Of a stretch of 64,000 bases of DNA, positions 35,040 to 44,991 are shown one piece after another. A model generated the notes under the pieces. That model worked only from the letters and a program-made list of their open reading frames with translations. It searched no databases and had not been told where the DNA came from. The stretch's first letter is position 1. Every line of letters starts with the position of its first letter. Position numbers and translations under genes: made by a program. This stretch comes from Arachnomyces sp. PD_36. Lineage: Eukaryota; Ascomycota; Eurotiomycetes; Onygenales; Arachnomycetaceae. The DNA is taken from contig JANTQE010000001.1 of NCBI GenBank assembly GCA_032988195.1, positions 1,116,001 to 1,180,000 of the forward strand. Direction: 5' to 3'.

Positions 35040-38000
35040 ATGAGAAACGAGAAACGCCGACGCATGATGTACTTTTTTCATTACGGCCTACAGTAATCGT
35101 ACACGGTATCCAGATGAGCCATACGAGATATATGTTCATGTTTATGAAAACGAAAAACGCCACTACGCTACTGGCATCCACTCCTTTGAAACTGACCCGA
35201 AACATTTCCTATGTCCCGAGATATATTCTGCTTTTATTCTTTCTTATTATTCTCTTTAGTGATATACCTTTCTCGCAGACGTGTTTTTATTGTTGAAAGC
35301 GACGAACGAGGATCACGAATGTTATGACATGTATGGTCAAAGTGATCATGAACAATATCCCCAGCAGGGTAGGCGCTCTTCATGTTTTGCTGTTTTTTTT
35401 CCCTCAAGCTCTTTTGCCAGCCATTTATTGTTCTTGATTTGTTGTATTTATCCGTCTTCGCGACTTCTTTTTTTCTCTTACCTATTTCCCTCCCTCTTCT
35501 CCCTCTTTGTCTATCTCTTGCATGTGCATTTTCTGGATGCTTCCCTCGTCCCGTTCCCAACGGGACACAGGGTTCATCCAGATATTCTCGGGTTGGGGTA
35601 AGTGGTCTCGGGGCTTTCTTTACCCTTCCCGACGACCTGGTTCGGGGGTGTTGTTTGAGGGAATAACTAACATTCAGGCTGGTTCCACGGGGGATGGCGC
35701 GGTGAACCACGGCATGTTCTTTATTTTTCTTTTCTCTTATGGTGATGATTAGTACCCTCTTGTGGTTGACCTTTTTTGTTCCTGTTGCTTTTTGATCTTT
35801 GATTTGATTGAATTGAAATGAATGTTTTTAGTAGTAACTTAACGCTATTTAGTTTTTTGAGCAGCTCAAATATTCTTCGATGAGATGGTTTTTTTTCCTT
35901 TGCGTGAGTGAATTGAGCTGGATGACTTCCTTGACTTCCTTCAATAATTGAGAGCGATGACTCCCTTCCTCCTCGGAGGAAAGAAGAAGAAGAAGAGGTG
36001 AATGCCTGAAACGCTAAGCGTACGACGCTAGTAATACCTCTTCCCGATTCTGGCCCGGGGAACCTTGCGGGCTGACATGATAAGACTACGTCATATGATA
36101 AGTTATGGCGCTAAAAGGCAGGGATCGTAATCGTCATACGTCATTTTTGTAAGGGGTTCTGATAAGGAGGAATGCTTGTCAAGGATGGGTGCGACGGTCT
36201 AGATCTTTTTGTACGATGGAGAGGAATTGGATGATGGGATTGGGTGAGATGACCGTGTGGATGTGATTGTTATTGTGAGTAAGATAATGTCCTTGGCATA
36301 AGTAGTATGCTGTCTTTTGTCTCGTCCAGGCACGATCGGACCGTGATTTTAATAGACATCGCCAGGTTCTGCAACTATCGCGATGAATGCTCGTTAACTA
36401 ACTTTTAACTTTCACTCGCGATTCTTAACTCTGATATGTCTTGACATGTTCGTTCCTGTCTCTCTGAAGTTTTCCCGCTTGCTCGACTTTGTCGGTTGCG
36501 TGTAGAGTTCTCGCGATAATGGCGTGGACTTTAAGTAGAGTGAGGCTTGGTAGCTTATGATGATTGTTGTGATTGACGAATGTGATGGAATCGAATGTAG
36601 ATAAATAATTGACATACATTGTCGTTGGTTTATAGTTCTGGACTCGGTAGGTGTGCGTCTGGTCGATAGTCTCGAGAGCGACATCGAATTGACCTTATCA
36701 AAACAAGCTATGAGACTGCAATGATTTCGACGTAAGTTAATCCGTATCTTGCAAAGTTGATGAAGTAATGCAAGACTTACCATCATGTACTTTGTGTGTC
36801 AATCTCACGTTTGAGTCTGAGAGCCTTGCGAGTTGGGATGGCTTTCTCGTTCTTAGCATTCTCGTAGTTGTTTACCCCGAGATTTAGTGAAAGCTTTGTA
36901 TGTATATAAGAAGTAGGTTAATTGTTAACAAGATGAAAGAAAGAAACAGCCCTTGTTCATTGTTTCACTGAACCAAGCAAAGGAAATGAGTGAATGGAAA
37001 TGTGAAGTGAACGGCCCTGGAGCACTTCTTGCGAGCTCAAGGATCTAGTGGTTTTATAGCTGCACCATCATAGTGTGTAAAAGTAGTGGAAGGAACAGAG
37101 CGACTTTCGGTAAAGTGAAAGAAAGAATTAGCCAGTATCAGAACCATTGAAGGTCCCCCTACCAAAAATAACCATGGAGATGGCAAGATATTGGATGCCC
37201 GCGATCAGACCCGAATGTGATGACTTGGGAGATGCTGTGATTGAGTGATAGATGAATGATTGCCCTCTCATACCAGGGTTCAGTGAATGCTTCTTATCCA
37301 CTGATGGTAGTCGCTGTGAGCCGTGAATGATTCCATGAATGCCAACCGCTTGGGGAATCAGTTAAATAAACAAATGCTATAGATAGCTGGGTTCACAGAA
37401 CTTCAGGTTTGCAAATTTCCGTCTTTGTCCAGTTATCATGAATGGTAGGTTCAGACTAGCCCTTTTGTATGCTGTGAACGCCAGTCCAATGGGAAGCTTT
37501 TCACTTTGTAAAAGATCGTTGTCGAGCCCTTTCGTCGTGCTGGTAGATGACGAGCAAGTAGAATAATTTCCGCTCCTCAGGGGTAGCTGAGCTCTTCGAG
37601 ACGCTCGTCCTGGACATGGATCTCAGGATACTATATATAGTAAGACTGGGCGCGTAAGTCAACGCCGGTAGAGTTGTATCTCAAGAGTAGGGTTTCAGGT
37701 CGGTTTCGCGTCATCTTTGGGTTTTCGAAGGCTGATGCCGCAGATAACCCAAAAACAAAACCGTTGGCCTCCAGGCTCCCAGTCTAGAAGAGGATAATAG
37801 CTGCAAGCGCTGGGGGGAACAATGTGAGCGCTGGGCCAATCATGAAGGCTGTAGCTCAAGCTCAAAGCAAGGAGATGGGGCTGAGGGCCTCGCGCCTGGA
37901 GAAGGCCGCAGCCTGATGGCTTCGAAGTAAGTGGACAGCGGTCATTGTTGCCAAAGGAGTTCAGCGGCAAAGCTTTGTTAGAGAGAAGAGAAGGTGAATG

Positions 38001-38453
38001 AGAGGCAGTGAAGTGAAGCTGAGTCACGGGGTTACGAGGTCAGTAACAGGGATCCACTCTGTTCCAGCAGATTCTCCAACATTCGCCAGCCGAAATGGGA
38101 CTAGTGCCTTTCATTAGTTTCCAAATCGGGTAATCTGTTCTTATCAACAGGGATACTCCGCCAATCACATTATTACCGCTAACGTTTGCCGCTTGTATGT
38201 GACAGGCAACCATGACTAATCGGTAAGAAAGACGCAACTTCGCCTCCAACCTCCGCTCTTTCGCTCTTTGACCAACATACTTAAGTTCTTTCCCCTCCTT
38301 CTCTTTCCTTTCCTTCTTCTCACTTACAACTCTCTCTCTACAAACACCTTTGCTTGAACACCACTGCTCTCTCTCTTGACTACGCTCAAGTATCTGAGAT
38401 CATCAGCATATCCTCATCCTCTCTACAACCTCCTCAATCAACAACTCATCACC
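35040..38453. other. 3.4 kb spacer before polyubiquitin
   Basis: No supported gene. The 36060-36180 segment has three GATA-core motifs (TGATAAG twice, CTGATAAGG) and two TACGTCA or ACGTCAT motifs close together, which looks like a regulatory cluster, though it is far from the next start. From about 38250 to 38450 the plus strand is CT-rich with TCTCTC runs, as expected for the polyubiquitin leader. Short frames in 36400-36800 and 37690-38030 show no domain. Confidence 0.45.
36075..36175. promoter_or_regulatory. Cluster of GATA and CRE-like motifs
   Basis: Within about 100 bp there are three GATAAG motifs and two TACGTCA-type motifs. GATA motifs bind nitrogen or iron GATA factors, and TGACGT-type motifs bind bZIP proteins in fungi (established knowledge). 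No gene target is close, so this is tentative. Confidence 0.3.
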
Positions 38454-39500
38454 ATGCAGATCTTCGTTAAGACCCGTAAGTTCCCGCCCTCGAACACTTC
38501 GCTTCGATCGGCTTCCAAGGACTTGTACTGACTGAACTTCGCCTTCTAGTTACCGGCAAGACCATCACTCTTGAGGTCGAGTCCAGCGACACTATCGACA
38601 ACGTCAAATCCAAGATCCAGGATAAGGAGGGCATCCCTCCCGACCAACAGCGCTTGATCTTCGCTGGCAAGCAGCTTGAGGACGGACGTACCTTGTCCGA
38701 TTACAACATCCAGAAGGAGTCTACTCTTCACTTGGTTCTCCGTCTTCGTGGCGGAATGCAAATCTGTAGGTTTCACCAACACCTCTTTCAAACACATCAC
38801 AGCGCTAACGAACCCCGCAGTCGTCAAGACCCTCACTGGTAAGACTATCACCTTGGAGGTGGAGTCCTCGGACACCATCGACAATGTGAAGTCTAAGATC
38901 CAGGATAAGGAAGGAATCCCACCTGACCAACAGCGCCTTATCTTCGCTGGTAAGCAGCTCGAGGATGGTCGCACCTTATCCGACTACAACATCCAGAAGG
39001 AGTCCACTCTCCACCTTGTCCTCCGCCTCCGTGGTGGTATGCAGATCTTCGTGAAGACCTTGACCGGAAAGACCATCACCTTGGAAGTTGAATCATCAGA
39101 CACCATCGACAACGTCAAGTCGAAGATTCAAGACAAGGAAGGTATTCCACCTGACCAGCAACGTCTTATTTTCGCCGGCAAGCAATTAGAAGATGGTCGC
39201 ACTCTTTCCGACTATAACATTCAGAAAGAATCCACCCTCCACCTCGTCCTCCGTCTACGTGGTGGTATGCAAATCTTCGTCAAAACTCTTACCGGAAAGA
39301 CGATCACACTCGAAGTTGAGAGCTCCGATACCATCGATAATGTCAAGTCAAAGATCCAAGATAAGGAGGGAATTCCCCCAGACCAGCAACGACTTATCTT
39401 CGCCGGAAAGCAACTCGAGGATGGAAGGACTCTTTCTGACTACAACATTCAGAAGGAGAGCACTCTCCACTTGGTGTTGCGACTTCGCGGTGGAAACTAA
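38454..39500 (+). CDS. ubi4: Polyubiquitin, four repeats
   Basis: Three exons (38454-38475, 38550-38765, 38821-39500) encode 305 residues: exactly four 76-residue ubiquitin units head to tail, plus one extra Asn after the last Gly-Gly. Each unit has [18 protein letters not shown] and ends RLRGG. The first intron falls after codon 7 of unit one and the second after codon 3 of unit two, both in phase 1. The four units are identical in protein but differ at many synonymous sites. Polyubiquitin is cut by deubiquitinases to supply ubiquitin, especially under stress; the extra C-terminal residue blocks premature conjugation (family knowledge). Confidence 0.98.
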
Positions 39501-40002
39501 GGATGGGTGTGGCGGTTTAATTCTTCTCTTACACTGTGGGTGCATGGCCTGCATGGCGTTTGGGGATAATTTGCTTTACGGTTGAAATTACGATTCGGAT
39601 GACCTTGGCGTCATACATTCTCTAGCAACTAGGTATTTACATACTACGACTCAATCAATATCGGCTCTGCCATATTTGCTTCATACAATCCACATAATGT
39701 GTCTGCCTTAGCTTCTTAATCTCTTCACATGTATCGAATCTCGTAGCTGTAGAATTTTCGTTGCCACAACCCAAAATTTGGCGGCGACACAGTCACCCAG
39801 AGCAATAGGTGGCAAGGCCGAAGTGAAGCCTAATCCAGATGTTTGTTCACGTGACCACGACCATGGATCTGCCTTATCGTTAAAACGGCGAGAGCTAATC
39901 TTCAACCCACACTTTTGATGATATCACCAACAAACGACAACATCGCCGTTAAAGAACGCTCCGTGGTTTCGAAGAGACTGAGATATGTGATGAAAAGTCG
40001 GG
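39501..40002. other. Spacer between polyubiquitin and the RING ligase gene
   Basis: About 500 bp with the polyubiquitin 3' flank and the next promoter. A CACGTG-like GTTCACGTGACC element lies at about 39843-39854. No gene is seen. Confidence 0.5.
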
Positions 40003-42364
40003 ATGCCCTCCTACTTCTATCATATTTCGTTACAAGTCCTTCCAGAAGCACCAGAATTGTGCGCTGACCCATCGCGATTAAATGCCACTTCCGCATCCAA
40101 GCTTTCCCCAGCTGTCGCACGCGTTTGTGAAGCTTTGAGTCCCTTCAAACAACCCCACGGCAAGACCGCAAACGGTGGGGGAGGAAGCCGTAAGAGTCAG
40201 AATAATAAGAGCAATAATAATAAGAGTGATAGGATCTCTGAGTTTTCAGATCCCAATTGGATTGGCAACACTACCACATCCGCAGCTTCTAGGAATTATA
40301 ACACCTCCCTTCAATGTCCGGCTTCAGAAAAGCCAGCATTCGCAGAAGGAACACACACCCACCACCACCTCAACTCAGCTACGCGCATATCTACGACTAC
40401 GTCTGACCTTTTGAATGATCAGCGGTTCTCGAGCATCTCTGTCGAAAGTATCGATATGGTGCTTCCCCACGAACGAGGGGTTGCACCGCAGCAGCAGCCG
40501 AGTCGGGATGATAATAGCGACACACCGGAAAGTGAGAGGAATAATATAACGAAGGGGATAGGAGATGATGCGCTTGCGAGTCTTGCGACCAAGGGGAAAT
40601 ATGTTCCGCTAGATCATAAGACGTCGGAGAGTATTTGGGGGGTTGTTCACCTCTATCGTGATGCGGAGGATACACCTTCGTTGCATGATCAGAGTGATTT
40701 GCGGTACTCGTTGGCGAGGCATGCGAGTTTGCAACTTGATGCTGGGGGGAGTGCGAGTAGTAGTGATGGGGGCAGACAGCTTGCGTATAGGGGTGCTGGG
40801 AATGGTGGTTCTCGTGGTCGTGAGGCTGGTGGGGAACAGGTCCCGCCTCAGGACTGTACCATGCTCTGTATCCTCGCGGTGCCGTTGTACCTTTCTCCAC
40901 CGGATTTTTTGGCGATTGTAGGCGAGGAGACAAGGGATGCGGTTAGTCATTTTCGAATGATTAGGACGTCGAGGGCGAATCGGTATATGGTTTTGATGAA
41001 GTTTCGGAGCGGGACAAAAGCGAGGGAATGGCAGAAGGAGTGGAATGGGAAGGTTGTTAACAGCCTAGGGGTGAGTTTAGGTCTTTTCTACGCGTTCAGT
41101 TCTTTGGTTTTTTTTTATCTATGGCTGGTGCTGACTCTCGCAACAGCTTGAATCATATCATGTAGTTTTTGTCAAGTCGATCGATATCCAAGCTTCGACC
41201 ACGACAGCTGGGAGCAGCTTTCCAGATGTCAATAATAACCCCTTTACTCCTTCAACGGCAACGTCAACCTCGCGCGGAACGCCCAGTGGGTATTTCCCTG
41301 CAGTTTCCCTCACCACCAAACCGATACCTCCTCGTACACCTGCGCTCGTCGAACTGCCAACTTGTCCAGTATGTCTTGAGCGGATGGATGAGACAACCGG
41401 TTTATTTACGATAATGTGCCAGCATGTTTTCCATTGCAAGTGTCTCCAAAGATGGAAAGGATGTGGGTGTCCCGTATGCCGGTTTACACATGATGGCCCG
41501 GACAAGTTGGATGAAGGACCAGCGGAGTGTAATGTTTGCCATTCGGAAGTTAATCTATGGGTGTGCTTACTATGTGGGAATGTCGGATGTGGGCGATATG
41601 ACGAGGCGCATGCCTTCGCCCACCACCAGGAGACAGGCCACGCCTTCGCCATGGATATTGCGACTCAGCGTGTCTGGGACTATGTCGGTGATGGATACGT
41701 CCACCGCATCATCCAGAACAAAGCAGATGGCAAACTCGTCGAGTTACCCGCCGCAGATAGCAGTGCCTTAGATCCACCCGATTGGGCAGATGCCGTTCCT
41801 CGCGAGAAGTTCGAGAACATGGCTCTCGAATACACTCATCTACTCACCAGCCAATTGGAAAGTCAACGCACCTACTTCGAAGAGAAAGTCGAGAGATCTG
41901 CGGACAAAGCGTCGCAAGCAAGTGCCGCTGCCCTATCCGCACAGGAAGCAGTCGAGTCAATTACATCCCGCTTCACAGACCTCCAAACCAAACACGACGA
42001 GCTCGCCAACGAGACGATTCCCAACCTCGAACGCGGCAAAGCTCGCGCCGACCGCCGCGCCGACAAGTTCGAGACCATGTCCCGCAAACTAGAGAAAGAA
42101 TGGCGAGAAGAGAAAGCCATGAATGAGAATCTGAGGGAGAGGGTGGATTTGCTGCAGACGGAGGTCCAGACCTTGAAGGCGGCAAATGAGGATCTTACGG
42201 AGCAGAATAGGGATTTGACGTTTTTTATCAGCAGTTCGGAGAAGTTGAAGGATCAGGGGGAGGATGTGGTTGAGGGGACGGTTAGTGTGCCTGAGCAGAG
42301 CGCCTCAGGTGGTGGGGGTGGGGGGAAGAAGAAGAGGAAAGGGAAGGGGAAAGGGAAGGGGTGA
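40003..42364 (+). CDS. etp1: BRAP2/Etp1-type RING and UBP zinc-finger ubiquitin ligase
   Basis: Two exons (40003-41070 and 41147-42364) join in frame to give 761 residues. After a low-complexity N-terminal third, a BRAP2-type RRM-like segment is seen (VPPQDCTMLCILAVPLYLSP and ANRYMVLMKFRSG at about 290-350, ending ESYHVVFVKSI). A RING finger at about 429-470 (CPVCLERMDETTG, CQHVFHCKCLQRW, CGCPVC) binds E2 enzymes, and a UBP-type zinc finger at about 480-550 (CNVCHSEVNLWVCLLCG, CGRYDEAHAFAHHQETGHAF) binds ubiquitin tails. A coiled coil of about 150 residues follows, then a Gly and Lys rich tail (GGGGGGKKKRKGKGKGKG). Human BRAP2 tunes Ras-MAPK signalling and yeast Etp1 acts in ethanol response; the role here is inferred. 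The single intron splits the RRM-like segment. Confidence 0.93.
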
Positions 42365-44476
42365 AGGGATTCGTTCGTTGAATGAATGGGTGGGTGCCCT
42401 TGCAAATTGGAATTTGAACCGCGGGTTCATCGGAAGTGATTGGAACGCAACGCCCTCACACGGGCACATGGGTGAGAAGATAGAAACTATTTTTATATCT
42501 TCCGTCGCCAATGCCTAGAACGTGATGGATGCGTTATGGATCAAAGGATGAAGGTATGTCTTCTTGGGAATCACATCGCTTAGAATAAAGCAGCTTGTAG
42601 CTTTCTCTCCTGGACCACATTCTGACATCCGAACCCCTTGCAGTGAACACGAGATAGGCAACCCGACCTTAAAGGGAAGGGAATACTCGGATGGTGACGT
42701 CAAGACTAGTCACAATGAACATGTAGGATTATGAAACGGGGTATAGTCGATTAGGGGGGAAGCGGAAATCGGCGATAGAGAACAGGAATAGGGAGAAGAA
42801 CAGGACCGAACACATAGTAGGTTCAAGTCCAAACCTTCATAGAAGAAATAAATAAAATTCGAAATAAGTAGTAGATTCAAACTCCACTCCGAACCCCCTC
42901 TCCCACCCATTGCACGTAGACGATGGAATAAAGCATCGCTTCTGCACCCAGCACGTTCCCGCCAAGCCCAGGACAGACAGACAGACAGAACAAAATGGGG
43001 AACCATAATAAGCACGCGAGCAAAAACAAGCTTCGTTTGTATGTCACTCGCGAGATGCTTTTGCATGCATGTCCGTATCCGTCTCCAATGTGATTGATAT
43101 CTTCCGAGAAACTCCCATTCGCGAGAAGGGGGTGGGTGGGTGCAGGTCAAGCATTTTTGGTTTCTTTTCCGATTGACTGACTGACTGACGGGAGGAGGCA
43201 GTGCTGCGCTGCGCTGCGTGGGCATCGGAGATGGTCAACTACGAAGCGAGTGAGTACCCGAGTTCCTTCTCCCTTCCGGAGGCGAAGGTCTTGGCATCGG
43301 TTATTATATGACATCATCAAAGAAAGAAAAAACGAGGCTCGGCGGGCAATGGATATTGATAAGAAGGAATCAATCACTCAGCCGCCGCCTCCCTCGGAAG
43401 TATCGGAAATAAATGTGCCCCTTTTTGTTTTATTTTCGCCTTCTCGCTTCCCAGCCCTGCCTGGGAAGAGAGAGGTTCCGGGACCGAGGGAAGGGAAGGG
43501 GAGGGGAGGGTTTTCTGGTTTTGCCAAGTCCTTGGCACAGGAAGGAATACTTGGCGCCAAGGACTTTTTAGTTATCATGAATCATGCATGCATCCCTGCC
43601 AGGTATTTTCTTTCTTTTTGTCTGACACGTTTTTTCTCCATGGCTGTTCTTGGCTTGAGTTGAACTTGCCTGTGGGGTTTAACCGAGGAGGCGCCTTTTG
43701 GCGGTATTCTCCGACAGGAAGAGTTTAAGACTGGGGCGGGAGGAGGCTTGGTACTTTCCCTTTTTTTGGGTCTTGGAGGGGAGGGAGAAATTGCGTGATT
43801 GCGCTCTTGGCGGTTGCGGAGTGGAAAGTGGATACCCTATTTTTTCTTTGTTTGGGATGGGAGGGGAGGCTTGGCGGTGGGGAGGAAAGGATTTGGGGGA
43901 GGGAGGCTCGAGACGAGACGAGTGCCAGTGGTGGTGTTGACGTTTGAGTCTCCCGAATAATTGAGAAACTGGGAACCGGAGTGTTTATCATGTCTTCTTC
44001 CCTTCTCATTACATACTAAAATTATGTGTAGTTTACCTCATACGTGACCCAGGATTGGGTCAGGAAGTTCCGTTGAGAAATGTCTGTACCCAACCTCCCT
44101 CTCTCTCCCTTCCGTCGGGCTGCGAAAGGAGCGGTGTAACGTTTTTGTTTCGTGATTCCGTTGAATCCCTTCAAAATATACACTCTGGCCATCCTTCTGT
44201 ACCTCTGTCGAACGTTGTAAAGTGGTCTGGACCACAGTCTTTTTTGATCAGATCTTCTTCTTCCCCACGATTTGAGGGTGTTGTTCGCTTTACCTGATCC
44301 TGGTTTAGTGCGGTGCCGCCTGGTCGACTATGTGTGTCCCACTCCGTCTGTGCAAAATGCCGATGTCGACGAGGAGTTGACGGAACAACAAGGCATTTGA
44401 TTTCTCCCCCCTCAACGCTGCCGATTAAGCCTTTTCGTGAGGAAATTGTAAATAGATATCAAAAGAAGAGGTGAAG
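42365..44476. other. Spacer with short tandem repeats
   Basis: About 2.1 kb, no supported gene. There are CAGA repeats near 42972-42989 and TGAC repeats near 43174-43190, and a GGGA-rich tract near 43480-43510 and 43740-43910. Frames on the minus strand between 42710 and 43240 arise from the purine-rich composition and have no domain. Confidence 0.5.
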
Positions 44477-44485
44477 AAAAAAAAA
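44477..44485 (-). terminator. RNA polymerase III T-run terminator
   Basis: Nine T residues in a row on the minus strand start five bases after the tRNA 3' end. This is a strong polymerase III stop and supports an active tRNA gene. Confidence 0.85.
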
Positions 44486-44490
44486 GTAAG

Positions 44491-44628
44491 CGACACCAGT
44501 CGGATTCGAACCCTTTGACGTATGTTAGCAAAAGTTTTGAGCGTCCTTTGATAATCAGGTCCACTTACGACGCCCCCGAAGAGAATTGATTTCGAGTCAA
44601 TCGCCTTAGACCACTCGGCCATAGTGTC
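44491..44628 (-). tRNA. tRNA-Ser(CGA) with an ectopic 56-nt intron in the T-stem
   Basis: Read on the minus strand, the gene starts GACACTATGGCCGAGTGG and ends TGGTGTCG. The seven-pair acceptor stem (GACACTA with TGGTGTC, one G-T pair), the D-stem GCC/GGC, and the anticodon arm ATTGA-CTCGAAA-TCAAT are intact. The anticodon CGA (44592-44594) reads UCG serine codons, and there is no canonical intron after position 37. A long variable arm, as in all tRNA-Ser, follows. The T-stem is interrupted after GTC by 56 nt. With those removed, GTCGG-TTCGAAT-CCGAC forms a perfect arm and the RNA is 82 nt, the normal length for tRNA-Ser. Both internal promoter boxes (A box TGGCCGAGTGG, B box GGTTCGAATCC) are intact. 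Unspliced, only two T-stem pairs can form. Confidence 0.92.
44513..44568 (-). other. Spliceosomal-like intron inside tRNA-Ser(CGA)
   Basis: The 56-nt insertion begins GTAAGT, a perfect fungal donor, has TTTGCTAACATAC as a perfect branch site 12-14 nt from the end, and ends CAAAG. Length and signals match the mRNA introns of this window. It lies between tRNA positions 51 and 52 (ambiguous by one base, because exon and intron both start with G). The exon stretch GGGCGTC (44575-44569) can also pair with intron GACGCTC (44545-44539), so an RNA-fold route through the tRNA splicing endonuclease cannot be excluded. Confidence 0.75.
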
Positions 44629-44706
44629 TTAACTCTAAATTTAGAAAAAAATTACTATATCTCGTTCACCACCACTCGAGAGAGAAATTAACTACAAGTA
44701 AAGACA

Positions 44707-44991
44707 ATGACCGTGAACCGACCATTGCCCACTCTTATGAGATTCATTATCAAACGATTGAGAGAAGCTATTTTTATGCTTGAGAAGCAATACTCAAAGA
44801 ATCCCGACAAGGTATCTTTACGAGAGAAGAATGCGCTTGAATCAAGTAGCGAAGATATCGAAGCCATTATTATTTTGATGTGCTTAATTGATGTGCTTCC
44901 CTTGAACGACAACCCTTCGAATCAATCGGCCTCTAGGGACTCTTCTTCGTGTCTGAATAATGAGTTTGGCGGGACCATGGATACGATGTAA
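44707..44991 (+). CDS. Hypothetical 94-residue protein beside the tRNA gene
   Basis: A single uninterrupted frame with ATG and stop and lower GC than its neighbours. The first 60 residues look helical (LMRFIIKRLREAIFMLEKQ, then EDIEAIIILMCLIDVLPL) and the tail is Ser and Asn rich. I do not recognise it. It begins 79 bp from the tRNA 5' end on the opposite strand, and could be a small gene, a piece of a longer one, or a remnant of an element that inserted next to a tRNA gene. Confidence 0.3.
   Translation: MTVNRPLPTLMRFIIKRLREAIFMLEKQYSKNPDKVSLREKNALESSSEDIEAIIILMCLIDVLPLNDNPSNQSASRDSSSCLNNEFGGTMDTM

Noticed and set aside
42972..43190. CAGA and TGAC tandem runs as a CRISPR-like or structured array
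   Set aside because: They are simple microsatellites with no spacers.
44425..44622. Minus-strand frame of 65 codons starting MAEWSKAIDSKS
   Set aside because: It is the tRNA-Ser gene read as protein; the similarity to common annotation artefacts over tRNA-Ser genes is clear.
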